Shown piece after piece: positions 23,214-36,470 of a stretch of 64,000 nt of DNA. Each line of letters opens with the position of its first letter. Position 1 is the first letter of the stretch. Both the position numbers and the translations under genes were made by a program. Source of the DNA: Crotalaria pallida (taxonomy: Eukaryota; Streptophyta; Magnoliopsida; Fabales; Fabaceae). The stretch spans positions 104,161,001 to 104,225,000 of the forward strand of contig CM075651.1 in assembly GCA_037953625.1 (NCBI GenBank). The letters run 5' to 3'. The notes beneath the pieces were generated by a model. It did not search any database. It was not told where the DNA came from and saw nothing but the letters and a program-made list of their open reading frames with translations.

Positions 23214-26200
23214 TGGAGGTTCTAACAAGTGTAGAATGGTTAAGAGAGTATTCTAAAGGCTTAGAATGGTCTAGGAATGTGTATTAGGACTTATAAGAAC
23301 CATTAGAATGATCCGAAACCATGCTTGAGTCCCCAAGGGACGTAGAGGGTCTAGCATGAGTCCATGGAGGTTCTAACAAGTGTAGAATGGTTGAAAAAGT
23401 TTTCTAAAGGTCTAGAATGGTCTAGGAATGTGTATTAGGACCTATAAGAACAATTAGAAAGATCCTAAACAATGCTTGAGTCCCCAAGGGACGTAGAGGG
23501 TCTAGCATGAGTCCTTGGAGGTTCTAACAAGTGTAGAATGGTTAAGAGAGTAGTCTAAAGGAGTAGAATGGTCTAGGAATGTGTATTAGGACTTATAAGA
23601 ACCATTAGAATGATCCTAAACAATGCTTGAGTCCCCAAGGGACGTAGAGGATGTAGCATGAGTCCTTGGAGGTTCTAACACGTGTAAAATGGTTAAGAGA
23701 GTATTTTAAAGGCTTAGAATGGTCTAGGAATGTGTATTAGGACTTATAAGAACCATTAGAATGATCCGAAACCATGCTTGAGTCCCCAAGGGACGTAGAG
23801 GGTCTAGCATGAGTCCTTGGAGGTTCTAACAAGTGTAGAATGGTTGAGAGAGTATTCTAAAGGTCTAGAATGGTCTAGGAATGTGTATTAGGACCTATAA
23901 GAACAATTAGAAAGATCCTAAACAATGCTTGAGTGCCCAAGGGACGTAGAGGGTGTAGCATGAGTCCTTGGAGGTTCTAACAAGTGTAGAATGGTTGAAA
24001 AAGTATTCTAAAGGCTTAGAATGGTCTAGGAATGTGTATTAGGACTTATAAGAACCATTAGAATGATCCTAAACAATGCTTGAGTCCCCAAGGGACGTAG
24101 AGGGTGTAGCATGAGTCCTTGGAGGTTCTAACAAGTGTAGATTGGTTAAGAGAGTATTCTAAAGGCTTAGAATGGTCTAGGAATGTGTATTAGATCGTAT
24201 AAGAACCATTAGAATGATCCTAAACAATGCTTGAGTCCCCAAGGGACGTAGAGGGTGTAGCATGAGTCCTTGGAGGTTCTAACAGGTGTAGAATGGTTAA
24301 GAGAGTATTCTAAATGTGTAGAATGGTCTAGGAAAGTGTATTAGGACTTATAAGAACCATGAGAATGATCCTAAACAATGCTTGAGTCCCCAAGGGACGT
24401 AAAGGGTCTAGCATGAGTCATTGGAGGTTATAACAGGTGTAGAATGGTTAAGAGAGTATTCTAAAGGCTTAGAATGGTCTAGGAATGTGTATTGGACTTA
24501 TAAGAACCATTTGAATGATCCTAAACAATGCTTGAGTCCCCAAGGGACGTAGAGGGTCTAGCATGAGTCCTTGGAGGTTCTAACAAGTGTAGAATGGTTA
24601 AGAGAGTATTCTAAAGGAGTAGAATAGTCTAGGAATGTGTATTAGGACCTATAAGAACAATTAGAAAGATCCTTAACAATGCTTGAGTCCCCAAGGGACG
24701 TAGAGGGTGTAGCATGAGTCCTTGGAGGTTCTAACAAGTGTAGAATGGTTAAGAGAGTATTCTAAAGGCTTAGAATGGTCTAGGAATGTGTATTAGGACT
24801 TATAAGAACCATTAGAATGATCCGAAACCATGCTTGAGTCCCCAAGGGACGTAGAGGGTCTAGCATGAGTCCTTGGAGGTTCTAACAAGTGTAGAATGGT
24901 TGAGAGAGTATTCTAAAGGTCTAGAATGGTCTAGGAATGTGTATTAGGACCTATAAGAACAATTAGAAAGATCCTAAACAATGCTTGAGTCCCCAAGGGA
25001 CGTAGAGGGTGTAGCATGAGTTCTTGGAGGTTCTAACAGGTGTAAAATGGTTAAGAGAGTATTCTAAAGGCTTAGAATGGTCTAGGAATGTGTATTAGGA
25101 CTTATAAGAACCATTTGAATGATCCTAAACATTGCATGGTACCCCAAGGGACGTAGAGGGTGTAGCATGAGTCCTTGGAGGTTCTAACAGGTGTAGAATG
25201 GTTAAGAGAGTATTCTAAATGTGTAGAATGGTCTAGGAAAGTGTATTAGGACTTATAAGAACCATGAGAATGATCCTAAACAATGCTTGAGTCCCCAAGG
25301 GACGTAAAGGGTCTAGCATGAGTCATTGGAGGTTATAACAGGTGTAGAATGGTTAAGAGAGTATTCTAAAGGCTTAGAATGGTCTAGGAATGTGTATTGG
25401 ACTTATAAGAACCATTTGAATGATCCTAAACAATGCTTGAGTCCCCAAGGGACGTAGAGGGTCTAGCATGAGTCCTTGGAGGTTCTAACAGGTGTAGAAT
25501 GGTTAAGAGAGTATTCTAAAGGAGTAGAATAGTCTAGGAATGTGTATTAGGACCTATAAGAACAATTAGAAAGATCCTTAACAATGCTTGAGTCCCCAAG
25601 GGACGTAGAGGGTGTAGCATGAGTCCTTGGAGGTTCTAACAAGTGTAGAATGGTTAAGAGAGTATTCTAAAGGCTTAGAATGGTCTAGGAATGTGTATTA
25701 GGACTTATAAGAACCATTAGAATGATCTGAAACCATGCTTGAGTCCCCAAGGGACGTAGAGGGTCTAGCATGAGTCCTTGGAGGTTCTAACAAGTGTAGA
25801 ATGGTTGAGAGAGTATTCTAAAGGTCTAGAATGGTCTAGGAATGTGTATTAGGACCTATAAGAACAATTAGAAAGATCCTAAACAATGCTTGAGTCCCCA
25901 AGGGACGTAGAGTGTGTAGCATGAGTCCTTGGAGGTTCTAACAGGTGTAAAATGGTTAAGAGAGTATTCTAAAGGCTTAGAATGGTCTAGGAATGTGTAT
26001 TAGGACTTACCATAACCATTAGAATGATCCTAAACATTGCATGGTACCCCAAGGGACGTAGAGGGTGTAGCATGAGTCCTTGGAAGTTCTAACAAGTGTA
26101 GAATGGTTAAGATAGTATTCTAAAGGTGTAGAATGGTCTAGGAATGTGTATTAGGACCTATAAGAACAATTAGAAAGATCCTAAACAATGCTTGAGTCCC

Positions 26201-26382
26201 CAAGGGACGTAGAGGATGTAGCATGAGTCCTTGGAGGTTCTAACACGTGTAAAATGGTTAAGAGAGTATTCTAAAGGCTTAGAATGGTCTAGGAATGTGT
26301 ATTAGGACTTATAAGAACCATTTGAATGATCCTAAACATTGCATGGTACCCCAAGGGACGTAGAGGGTGTAGCATGAGTCCT
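23214..26382. repeat. 21-monomer block, copy 2 (3,169 bp)
   Basis: This is the second tandem copy of 20,045-23,213. Markers recur at 23,390, 24,427, 25,725, 25,911 and 26,081. From about 25,260 to 25,540 it carries GTAAAGGG, GGTTATAAC and GTAGAATAGTC, which match its own earlier part (24,360-24,640) rather than the equivalent place in copy 1 (22,090-22,370). That looks like a conversion patch. Confidence 0.85.
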
Positions 26383-28312
26383 TGGAGGTTCTAACAAGTG
26401 TAGAATGGTTAAGATAGTATTCTAAAGGTGTAGAATGGTCTAGGAATGTGTATTAGGACCTATAAGAACAATTAGAAAGATCCTAAACAATGCTTGAGTC
26501 CCCAATCGACGTAGAGGGTGTAGCATGAGTCCTTGGAGGTTCTAACAGGTGTAAAATGGTTAAGAGAGTATTCTAAAGGCTTAGAATGGTCTAGGAATGT
26601 GTATTAGGAGTTATAAGAACCATTTGAATGATCCTAAACATTGCATGGTACCCCAAGGGACGTAGAGGGTGTAGCATGAGTCCTTGGAGGTTCTAACAAG
26701 TGTAGAATGGTTAAGATAGTATTCTAAAGGTGTAGAATGGTCTAGGAATGTGTATTAGGACCTATAAGAACAATTAGAAAGATCCTAAACAATGCTTGAG
26801 TCCCCAATCGACGTAGAGGGTGTAGCATGAGTCCTTGGAGGTTCTAACAAGTGTAGAATGGTTGAAAAAGTATTCTAAAGGCTTAGAATGGTCTAGGAAT
26901 GTGTATTAGGACTTATAAGAACCATTAGAATGATCCTAAACAATGCTTGAGTCCCCAAGGGACGTAGAGGGTGTAGCATGAGTCCTTGGAGGTTCTAACA
27001 AGTGTAGATTGGTTAAGAGAGTATTCTAAAGGCTTAGAATGGTCTAGGAATGTGTATTAGATCGTATAAGAACCATTAGAATGATCCTAAACAATGCTTG
27101 AGTCCCCAAGGGACGTAGAGGGTGTAGCATGAGTCCTTGGAGGTTCTAACAGGTGTAGAATGGTTAAGAGAGTATTCTAAATGTGTAGAATGGTCTAGGA
27201 AAGTGTATTAGGACTTATAAGAACCATGAAAATGATCCTAAACAATGCTTGAGTCCCCAAGGGACGTAGAGGGTCTAGCATGAGTCATTGGAGGTTCTAA
27301 CAGGTGTAGAATGGTTAAGAGAGTATTCTAAAGGCTTAGAATGGTCTAGGAATGTGTATTAGATCGTATAAGAACCATTAGAATGATCCTAAACAATGCT
27401 TGAGTCCCCAAGGGACGTAGAGGGTGTAGCATGAGTCCTTGGAGGTTCTAACAAGTGTAGAATGGTTAAGATAGTATTCTAAAGGTGTAGAATGGTCTAG
27501 GAATGTGTATTAGGACCTATAAGAACAATTAGAAAGATCCTAAACAATGCTTGAGTCCCCAATCGACGTAGAGGGTGTAGCATGAGTCCTTGGAGGTTCT
27601 AACAAGTGTAGAATGGTTGAAAAAGTATTCTAAAGGCTTAGAATGGTCTAGGAATGTGTATTAGGACTTATAAGAACCATTAGAATGATCCAAAACAATG
27701 CTTGAGTCCCCAAGGGACGTAAAGGGTCTAGCATGAGTCATTGGAGGTTCTAACAGGTGTAGAATGGTTAAGAGAGTATTCTAAAGGCTTAGAATGGTCT
27801 AGGAATGTGTATTGGACTTATAAGAACCATTTGAATGATCCTAAACAATGTTTGAGTCCCCAAGGGACGTAGAGGGTCTAGCATGAGTCCTTGGAGGTTC
27901 TAACAAGTGTAGAATGGTTAAGAGAGTATTCTAAAGGAGTAGAATAGTCTAGGAATGTGTATTAGGACCTATAAGAACAATTACAAAGATCTTTAACAAT
28001 GCTTGAGTCCCCAAGGGACGTAGAGGGTGTAGCATGAGTCCTTGGAGGTTCTAACAAGTGTAGAATGGTTAAGAGAGTATTCTAAAGGCTTAGAATGGTC
28101 TAGGAATGTGTATTAGGACTTATAAGAACCATTAGAATGATCCGAAACCATGCTTGAGTCCCCAAGGGACGTAGAGAGTCTAGCATGAGTCCTTGGAGGT
28201 TCTAACAAGTGTAGAATGGTTGAGAGAGTATTCTAAAGGTCTAGAATGGTCTAGGAATGTGTATTAGGACCTATAAGAACAATTAGAAAGATCCTAAACA
28301 ATGCTTGAGTCC
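26034..28312. repeat. Spaced duplication, copy 1 (about 2.28 kb)
   Basis: This block matches 29,203-31,480 at an offset of 3,169-3,170. Shared private words are TGGAAGTTCT (26,081), GGAGTTATAAG (about 26,607), GATCCAAAACAATG (27,691) and TTACAAAGAT (27,981). About 890 bp of other satellite separates the copies. The end is set where GGGACATAGAGGG and the following class G monomer stop matching. Confidence 0.8.
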
Positions 28313-29190
28313 CCAAGGGACATAGAGGGTGTAGCATGAGTCCTTGGAGGTTCTAACAGGTGTAAAATGGTTAAGAGAGTATTCTAAAGGCTTAGAATGG
28401 TCTAGGAATGTGTATTAGATCGTATAAGAACCATTAGAATGATCCTAAACAATGCTTGAGTCCCCAAGGGACGTAGAGGGTGTAGCATGAGTCCTTGGAG
28501 GTTCTAACAGGTGTAGAATGGTTAAGAGAGTATTCTAAATGTGTAGAATGGTCTAGGAAAGTGTATTAGGACTTATAAGAACCATGAAAATGATCCTAAA
28601 CAATGCTTGAGTCCCCAAGGGACGTAGAGGGTCTAGCATGAGTCATTGGAGGTTCTAACAGGTGTAGAATGGTTAAGAGAGTATTCTAAAGGCTTAGAAT
28701 GGTCTAGGAATGTGTATTGGACTTATAAGAACCATTTGAATGATCCTAAACAAGGCTTGAGTCCCCAAGGGACGTAGAGGGTCTAGCATGAGTCCTTGGA
28801 GGTTCTAACAAGTATAGAATGGTTAAGAGAGTATTCTAAAGGAGTAGAATGGTCTAGGAATGTGTATTAGGACCTATAAGAACAATTAGAAAGATCCTAA
28901 ACAATGCTTGAGTCCCCAAGGGACGTAGAGGGTGTAGCATGAGTCCTTGGAGGTTCTAACAGGTGTAAAATGGTTAAGAGAGTATTCTAAAGGCTTAGAA
29001 TGGTCTAGGAATGTGTATTAGGACCTATAAGAACAATTAGAAAGATCCTTAACAATGCTTGAGTCCCCAAGGGACGTAGAGGGTGTAGCATGAGTCCTTG
29101 GAGGTTCTAACAAGTGTAGAATGGTTAAGAGAGTATTCTAAAGGCTTAGAATGGTCTAGGAATGTGTATTAGGACTTATAAGAACCATTA

Positions 29191-29220
29191 GAATGATCCG
29201 AAACATTGCATGGTACCCCA
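29191..29220 (+). other. Hybrid monomer: class I head joined to class A/C tail
   Basis: GATCCGAAAC is the class I word, normally followed by CATGCTTGAG. Here it runs into ATTGCATGGTACCCC, the class A/C word. The left side matches the class I context and the right side begins the 29,203-31,480 copy. This looks like an unequal-exchange breakpoint placed within a few bases of 29,201. Confidence 0.75.
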
Positions 29221-31480
29221 AGGGACGTAGAGGGTGTAGCATGAGTCCTTGGAAGTTCTAACAAGTGTAGAATGGTTAAGATAGTATTCTAAAGGTGTAG
29301 AATGGTCTAGGAATGTGTATTAGGACCTATAAGAACAATTAGAAAGATCCTAAACAATGCTTGAGTCCCCAAGGGACGTAGAGGATGTAGCATGAGTCCT
29401 TGGAGGTTCTAACACGTGTAAAATGGTTAAGAGAGTATTCTAAAGGCTTAGAATGGTCTAGGAATGTGTATTAGGACTTATAAGAACCATTTGAATGATC
29501 CTAAACATTGCATGGTACCCCAAGGGACGTAGAGGGTGTAGCATGAGTCCTTGGAGGTTCTAACAAGTGTAGAATGGTTAAGATAGTATTCTAAAGGTGT
29601 AGAATGGTCTAGGAATGTGTATTAGGACCTATAAGAACAATTAGAAAGATCCTAAACAATGCTTGAGTCCCCAATCGACATAGAGGGTGTAGCATGAGTC
29701 CTTGGAGGTTCTAACAGGTGTAAAATGGTTAAGAGAGTATTCTAAAGGCTTAGAATGGTCTAGGAATGTGTATTAGGAGTTATAAGAACCATTTGAATGA
29801 TCCTAAACATTGCATGGTACCCCAAGGGACGTAGAGGGTGTAGCATGAGTCCTTGGAGGTTCTAACAAGTGTAGAATGGTTAAGATAGTATTCTAAAGGT
29901 GTAGAATGGTCTAGGAATGTGTATTAGGACCTATAAGAACAATTAGAAAGATCCTAAACAATGCTTGAGTCCCCAATCGACGTAGAGGGTGTAGCATGAG
30001 TCCTTGGAGGTTCTAACAAGTGTAGAATGGTTGAAAAAGTATTCTAAAGGCTTAGAATGGTCTAGGAATGTGTATTAGGACTTATAAGAACCATTAGAAT
30101 GATCCTAAACAATGCTTGAGTCCCCAAGGGACGTAGAGGGTGTAGCATGAGTCCTTGGAGGTTCTAACAAGTGTAGATTGGTTAAGAGAGTATTCTAAAG
30201 GCTTAGAATGGTCTAGGAATGTGTATTAGATCGTATAAGAACCATTAGAATGATCCTAAACAATGCTTGAGTCCCCAAGGGACGTAGAGGGTGTAGCATG
30301 AGTCCTTGGAGGTTCTAACAGGTGTAGAATGGTTAAGAGAGTATTCTAAATGTGTAGAATGGTCTAGGAAAGTGTATTAGGACTTATAAGAACCATGAAA
30401 ATGATCCTAAACAATGCTTGAGTCCCCAAGGGACGTAGAGGGTCTAGCATGAGTCATTGGAGGTTCTAACAGGTGTAGAATGGTTAAGAGAGTATTCTAA
30501 AGGCTTAGAATGGTCTAGGAATGTGTATTAGATCGTATAAGAACCATTAGAATGATCCTAAACAATGCTTGAGTCCCCAAGGGACGTAGAGGGTGTAGCA
30601 TGAGTCCTTGGAGGTTCTAACAAGTGTAGAATGGTTAAGATAGTATTCTAAAGGTGTAGAATGGTCTAGGAATGTGTATTAGGACCTATAAGAACAATTA
30701 GAAAGATCCTAAACAATGCTTGAGTCCCCAATCGACGTAGAGGGTGTAGCATGAGTCCTTGGAGGTTCTAACAAGTGTAGAATGGTTGAAAAAGTATTCT
30801 AAAGGCTTAGAATGGTCTAGGAATGTGTATTAGGACTTATAAGAACCATTAGAATGATCCAAAACAATGCTTGAGTCCCCAAAGGGACGTAAAGGGTCTA
30901 GCATGAGTCATTGGAGGTTCTAACAGGTGTAGAATGGTTAAGAGAGTATTCTAAAGGCTTAGAATGGTCTAGGAATGTGTATTGGACTTATAAGAACCAT
31001 TTGAATGATCCTAAACAATGCTTGAGTCCCCAAGGGACGTAGAGGGTCTAGCATGAGTCCTTGGAGGTTCTAACAAGTGTAGAATGGTTAAGAGAGTATT
31101 CTAAAGGAGTAGAATAGTCTAGGAATGTGTATTAGGACCTATAAGAACAATTACAAAGATCCTTAACAATGCTTGAGTCCCCAAGGGACGTAGAGGGTGT
31201 AGCATGAGTCCTTGGAGGTTCTAACAAGTGTAGAATGGTTAAGAGAGTATTCTAAAGGCTTAGAATGGTCTAGGAATGTGTATTAGGACTTATAAGAACC
31301 ATTAGAATGATCCGAAACCATGCTTGAGTCCCCAAGGGACGTAGAGGGTCTAGCATGAGTCCTTGGAGGTTCTAACAAGTGTAGAATGGTTGAGAGAGTA
31401 TTCTAAAGGTCTAGAATGGTCTAGGAATGTGTATTAGGACCTATAAGAACAATTAGAAAGATCCTAAACAATGCTTGAGT
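29203..31480. repeat. Spaced duplication, copy 2 (about 2.28 kb)
   Basis: This is the second copy of 26,034-28,312, with markers at 29,250, 29,776, 30,860 and 31,151. It starts inside a hybrid monomer (GATCCGAAACATTGCATGG near 29,195), which marks the join. It has one extra A in CCCCAAAGGGACG near 30,880. Confidence 0.8.
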
Positions 31481-33602
31481 CCCCAAGGGACGTAGAGTGT
31501 GTAGCATGAGTCCTTGGAGGTTCTAACAGGTGTAAAATGGTTAAGAGAGTATTCTAAAGGCTTAGAATGGTCTAGGAATGTGTATTAGGACTTACCATAA
31601 CCATTAGAATGATCCTAAACATTGCATGGTACCCCAAGGGACGTAGAGGGTGTAGCATGAGTCCTTGGAAGTTCTAACAAGTGTAGAATGGTTAAGATAG
31701 TATTCTAAAGGTGTAGAATGGTCTAGGAATGTGTATTAGGACCTATAAGAACAATTAGAAAGATCCTAAACAATGCTTGAGTCCCCAAGGGACGTAGAGG
31801 GTGTAGCATGAGTCCTTGGAGGTTCTAACAGGTGTAAAATGGTTAAGAGAGTATTCTAAAGGCTTCGAATGGTCTAGGAATGTGTATTAGGACTTATAAG
31901 AACCATTTGAATGATCCTAAACATTGCATGGTACCCCAAGGGACGTAGAGGGTGTAGCATGAGTCCTTGGAGGTTCTAACAGGTGTAGAATGGTTAAGAG
32001 AGTATTCTAAATGTGTAGAATGGTCTAGGAAAGTGTATTAGGACTTATAAGAACCATGAAAATGATCCTAAACAATGCTTGAGTCCCCAAGGGACGTAGA
32101 GGGTCTAGCATGAGTCATTGGAGGTTCTAACAGGTGTAGAATGGTTAAGAGAGTATTCTAAAGGCTTAGAATGGTCTAGGAATGTGTATTGGACTTATAA
32201 GAACCATTTGAATGATCCTAAACAATGCTTGAGTACCCCAAGGGACGTAGAGGGTGTAGCATGAGTCCTTGGAAGTTCTAACAAGTGTACAATGGTTAAG
32301 ATAGTATTCTAAAGGTGTAGAATGGTCTAGGAATGTGTATTAGGACCTATAAGAACAATTAGAAAGATCCTAAACAATGCTTGAGTCCCCAAGGGACGTA
32401 GAGGATGTAGCATGAGTCCTTGGAGGTTCTAACACGTGTAAAATGGTTAAGAGAGTATTCTAAAGGCTTAGAATGGTCTAGGAATGTGTATTAGGACTTA
32501 TAAGAACCATTTGAATGATCCTAAACAATGCTTGAGTCCCCAAGGGACGTAGAGGGTCTAGCATGAGTCCTTGGAGGTTCTAACAAGTGTAGAATGGTTA
32601 AGAGAGTATTCTAAAGGAGTAGAATGGTCTAGGAATGTGTATTAGGACCTATAAGAACAATTAGAAAGATCCTAAACAATGCTTGAGTCCCCAAGGGACG
32701 TAGAGGATGTAGCATGAGTCCTTGGAGGTTCTAACACGTGTAAAATGGTTAAGAGAGTATTCTAAAGGCTTAGAATGGTCTAGGAATGTGTATTAGGACT
32801 TATAAGAACCATTTGAATGATCCTAAACATTGCATGGTACCCCAAGGGACGTAGAGGGTGTAGCATGAGTCCTTGAAGGTTCTAACAAGTGTAGAATGGT
32901 TAAGATAGTATTCTAAAGGTGTAGAATGGTCTAGGAATGTGTATTAGGACCTATAAGAACAATTAGAAAGATCCTAAACAATGCTTGAGTCCCCAATCGA
33001 CGTAGAGGGTGTAGCATGAGTCCTTGGAGGTTCTAACAGGTGTAAAATGGTTAAGAGAGTATTCTAAAGGCTTAGAATGGTCTAGGAATGTGTATTAGGA
33101 GTTATAAGAACCATTTGAATGATCCTAAACATTGCATGGTACCCCAAGGGACGTAGAGGGTGTAGCATGAGTCCTTGGAGGTTCTAACAAGTGTAGAATG
33201 GTTAAGATAGTATTCTAAAGGTGTAGAAGGGTCTAGGAATGTGTATTAGGACCTATAAGAACAATTAGAAAGATCCTAAACAATGCTTGAGTCCCCAATC
33301 GACGTAGAGGGTGTAGCATGAGTCCTTGGAGGTTCTAACAGGTGTAAAATGGTTAAGAGAGTATTCTAAAGGCTTAGAATGGTCTAGGAATGTGTATTAG
33401 GACTTATAAGAACCATTTGAATGATCCTAAACATTGCATGGTACCCCAAGGGACGTAGAGGGTGTAGCATGAGTCCTTGGAGGTTCTAAAAAGTGTAGAA
33501 TGGTTAAGATAGTATTCTAAAGGTGTAGAATGGTCTAGGAATGTGTATTAGGACCTATATGAACAATTAGAAAGATCCTAAACAATGCTTGAGTGCCCAA
33601 GG
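30735..33602. repeat. 19-monomer tandem duplication, copy 1 (2,868 bp)
   Basis: This block repeats directly at an offset of 2,868. Shared rare variants are TTACAAAGAT (31,151), GGCTTCGAAT (31,861), GAGTACCCCAAGGG (32,231), GTGTACAATGG (about 32,286), CCTTGAAGGT (32,871) and ACCTATATGAAC (33,553). Only scattered differences are seen, such as the extra A near 30,880 and GTAGAAGGGTC near 33,225. Confidence 0.88.
32231..32240 (+). other. Hybrid word GAGTACCCC (also at 35,099)
   Basis: GCTTGAGTACCCCAAGGG combines the GCTTGAGT of most classes with the TACCCCAAGGG of classes A and C, and adds 1 bp. It is present at the same place in both copies of the 2,868-bp duplication. The join therefore predates that duplication. 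Confidence 0.75.
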
Positions 33603-36470
33603 GACGTAGAGGGTGTAGCATGAGTCCTTGGAGGTTCTAACAAGTGTAGAATGGTTGAAAAAGTATTCTAAAGGCTTAGAATGGTCTAGGAATGTGTATT
33701 AGGACTTATAAGAACCATTAGAATGATCCAAAACAATGCTTGAGTCCCCAAGGGACGTAAAGGGTCTAGCATGAGTCATTGGAGGTTCTAACAGGTGTAG
33801 AATGGTTAAGAGAGTATTCTAAAGGCTTAGAATGGTCTAGGAATGTGTATTGGACTTATAAGAACCATTTGAATGATCCTAAACAATGCTTGAGTCCCCA
33901 AGGGACGTAGAGGGTCTAGCATGAGTCCTTGGAGGTTCTAACAAGTGTAGAATGGTTAAGAGAGTATTCTAAAGGAGTAGAATAGTCTAGGAATGTGTAT
34001 TAGGACCTATAAGAACAATTACAAAGATCCTTAACAATGCTTGAGTCCCCAAGGGACGTAGAGGGTGTAGCATGAGTCCTTGGAGGTTCTAACAAGTGTA
34101 GAATGGTTAAGAGAGTATTCTAAAGGCTTAGAATGGTCTAGGAATGTGTATTAGGACTTATAAGAACCATTAGAATGATCCGAAACCATGCTTGAGTCCC
34201 CAAGGGACGTAGAGGATCTAGCATGAGTCCTTGGAGGTTCTAACAAGTGTAGAATGGTTGAGAGAGTATTCTAAAGGTCTAGAATGGTCTAGGAATGTGT
34301 ATTAGGACCTATAAGAACAATTAGAAAGATCCTAAACAATGCTTGAGTCCCCAAGGGACGTAGAGTGTGTAGCATGAGTCCTTGGAGGTTCTAACAGGTG
34401 TAAAATGGTTAAGAGAGTATTCTAAAGGCTTAGAATGGTCTAGGAATGTGTATTAGGACTTACCATAACCATTAGAATGATCCTAAACATTGCATGGTAC
34501 CCCAAGGGACGTAGAGGGTGTAGCATGAGTCCTTGGAAGTTCTAACAAGTGTAGAATGGTTAAGATAGTATTCTAAAGGTGTAGAATGGTCTAGGAATGT
34601 GTATTAGGACCTATAAGAACAATTAGAAAGATCCTAAACAATGCTTGAGTCCCCAAGGGACGTAGAGGGTGTAGCATGAGTCCTTGGAGGTTCTAACAGG
34701 TGTAAAATGGTTAAGAGAGTATTCTAAAGGCTTCGAATGGTCTAGGAATGTGTATTAGGACTTATAAGAACCATTTGAATGATCCTAAACATTGCATGGT
34801 ACCCCAAGGGACGTAGAGGGTGTAGCATGAGTCCTTGGAGGTTCTAACAGGTGTAGAATGGTTAAGAGAGTATTCTAAATGTGTAGAATGGTCTAGGAAA
34901 GTGTATTAGGACTTATAAGAACCATGAAAATGATCCTAAACAATGCTTGAGTCCCCAAGGGACGTAGAGGGTCTAGCATGAGTCATTGGAGGTTCTAACA
35001 GGTGTAGAATGGTTAAGAGAGTATTCTAAAGGCTTAGAATGGTCTAGGAATGTGTATTGGACTTATAAGAACCATTTGAATGATCCTAAACAATGCTTGA
35101 GTACCCCAAGGGACGTAGAGGGTGTAGCATGAGTCCTTGGAAGTTCTAACAAGTGTACAATGGTTAAGATAGTATTCTAAAGGTGTAGAATGGTCTAGGA
35201 ATGTGTATTAGGACCTATAAGAACAATTAGAAAGATCCTAAACAATGCTTGAGTCCCCAAGGGACGTAGAGGATGTAGCATGAGTCCTTGGAGGTTCTAA
35301 CACGTGTAAAATGGTTAAGAGAGTATTCTAAAGGCTTAGAATGGTCTAGGAATGTGTATTAGGACTTATAAGAACCATTTGAATGATCCTAAACAATGCT
35401 TGAGTCCCCAAGGGACGTAGAGGGTCTAGCATGAGTCCTTGGAGGTTCTAACAAGTGTAGAATGGTTAAGAGAGTATTCTAAAGGAGTAGAATGGTCTAG
35501 GAATGTGTATTAGGACCTATAAGAACAATTAGAAAGATCCTAAACAATGCTTGAGTCCCCAAGGGACGTAGAGGATGTAGCATGAGTCCTTGGAGGTTCT
35601 AACACGTGTAAAATGGTTAAGAGAGTATTCTAAAGGCTTAGAATGGTCTAGGAATGTGTATTAGGACTTATAAGAACCATTTGAATGATCCTAAACATTG
35701 CATGGTACCCCAAGGGACGTAGAGGGTGTAGCATGAGTCCTTGAAGGTTCTAACAAGTGTAGAATGGTTAAGATAGTATTCTAAAGGTGTAGAATGGTCT
35801 AGGAATGTGTATTAGGACCTATAAGAACAATTAGAAAGATCCTAAACAATGCTTGAGTCCCCAATCGACGTAGAGGGTGTAGCATGAGTCCTTGGAGGTT
35901 CTAACAGGTGTAAAATGGTTAAGAGAGTATTCTAAAGGCTTAGAATGGTCTAGGAATGTGTATTAGGAGTTATAAGAACCATTTGAATGATCCTAAACAT
36001 TGCATGGTACCCCAAGGGACGTAGAGGGTGTAGCATGAGTCCTTGGAGGTTCTAACAAGTGTAGAATGGTTAAGATAGTATTCTAAAGGTGTAGAATGGT
36101 CTAGGAATGTGTATTAGGACCTATAAGAACAATTAGAAAGATCCTAAACAATGCTTGAGTCCCCAATCGACGTAGAGGGTGTAGCATGAGTCCTTGGAGG
36201 TTCTAACAGGTGTAAAATGGTTAAGAGAGTATTCTAAAGGCTTAGAATGGTCTAGGAATGTGTATTAGGACTTATAAGAACCATTTGAATGATCCTAAAC
36301 ATTGCATGGTACCCCAAGGGACGTAGAGGGTGTAGCATGAGTCCTTGGAGGTTCTAAAAAGTGTAGAATGGTTAAGATAGTATTCTAAAGGTGTAGAATG
36401 GTCTAGGAATGTGTATTAGGACCTATATGAACAATTAGAAAGATCCTAAACAATGCTTGAGTGCCCAAGG
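33603..36470. repeat. 19-monomer tandem duplication, copy 2 (2,868 bp)
   Basis: This is the second copy of 30,735-33,602, with markers at 34,019, 34,729, 35,099, 35,739 and 36,421. It ends where GTGTCTTAGG and GATCCTAAAC near 36,565-36,600 replace the GATCCAAAAC of copy 1. It is among the most recent large duplications in the window, judged by the number of shared rare variants. Confidence 0.88.
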
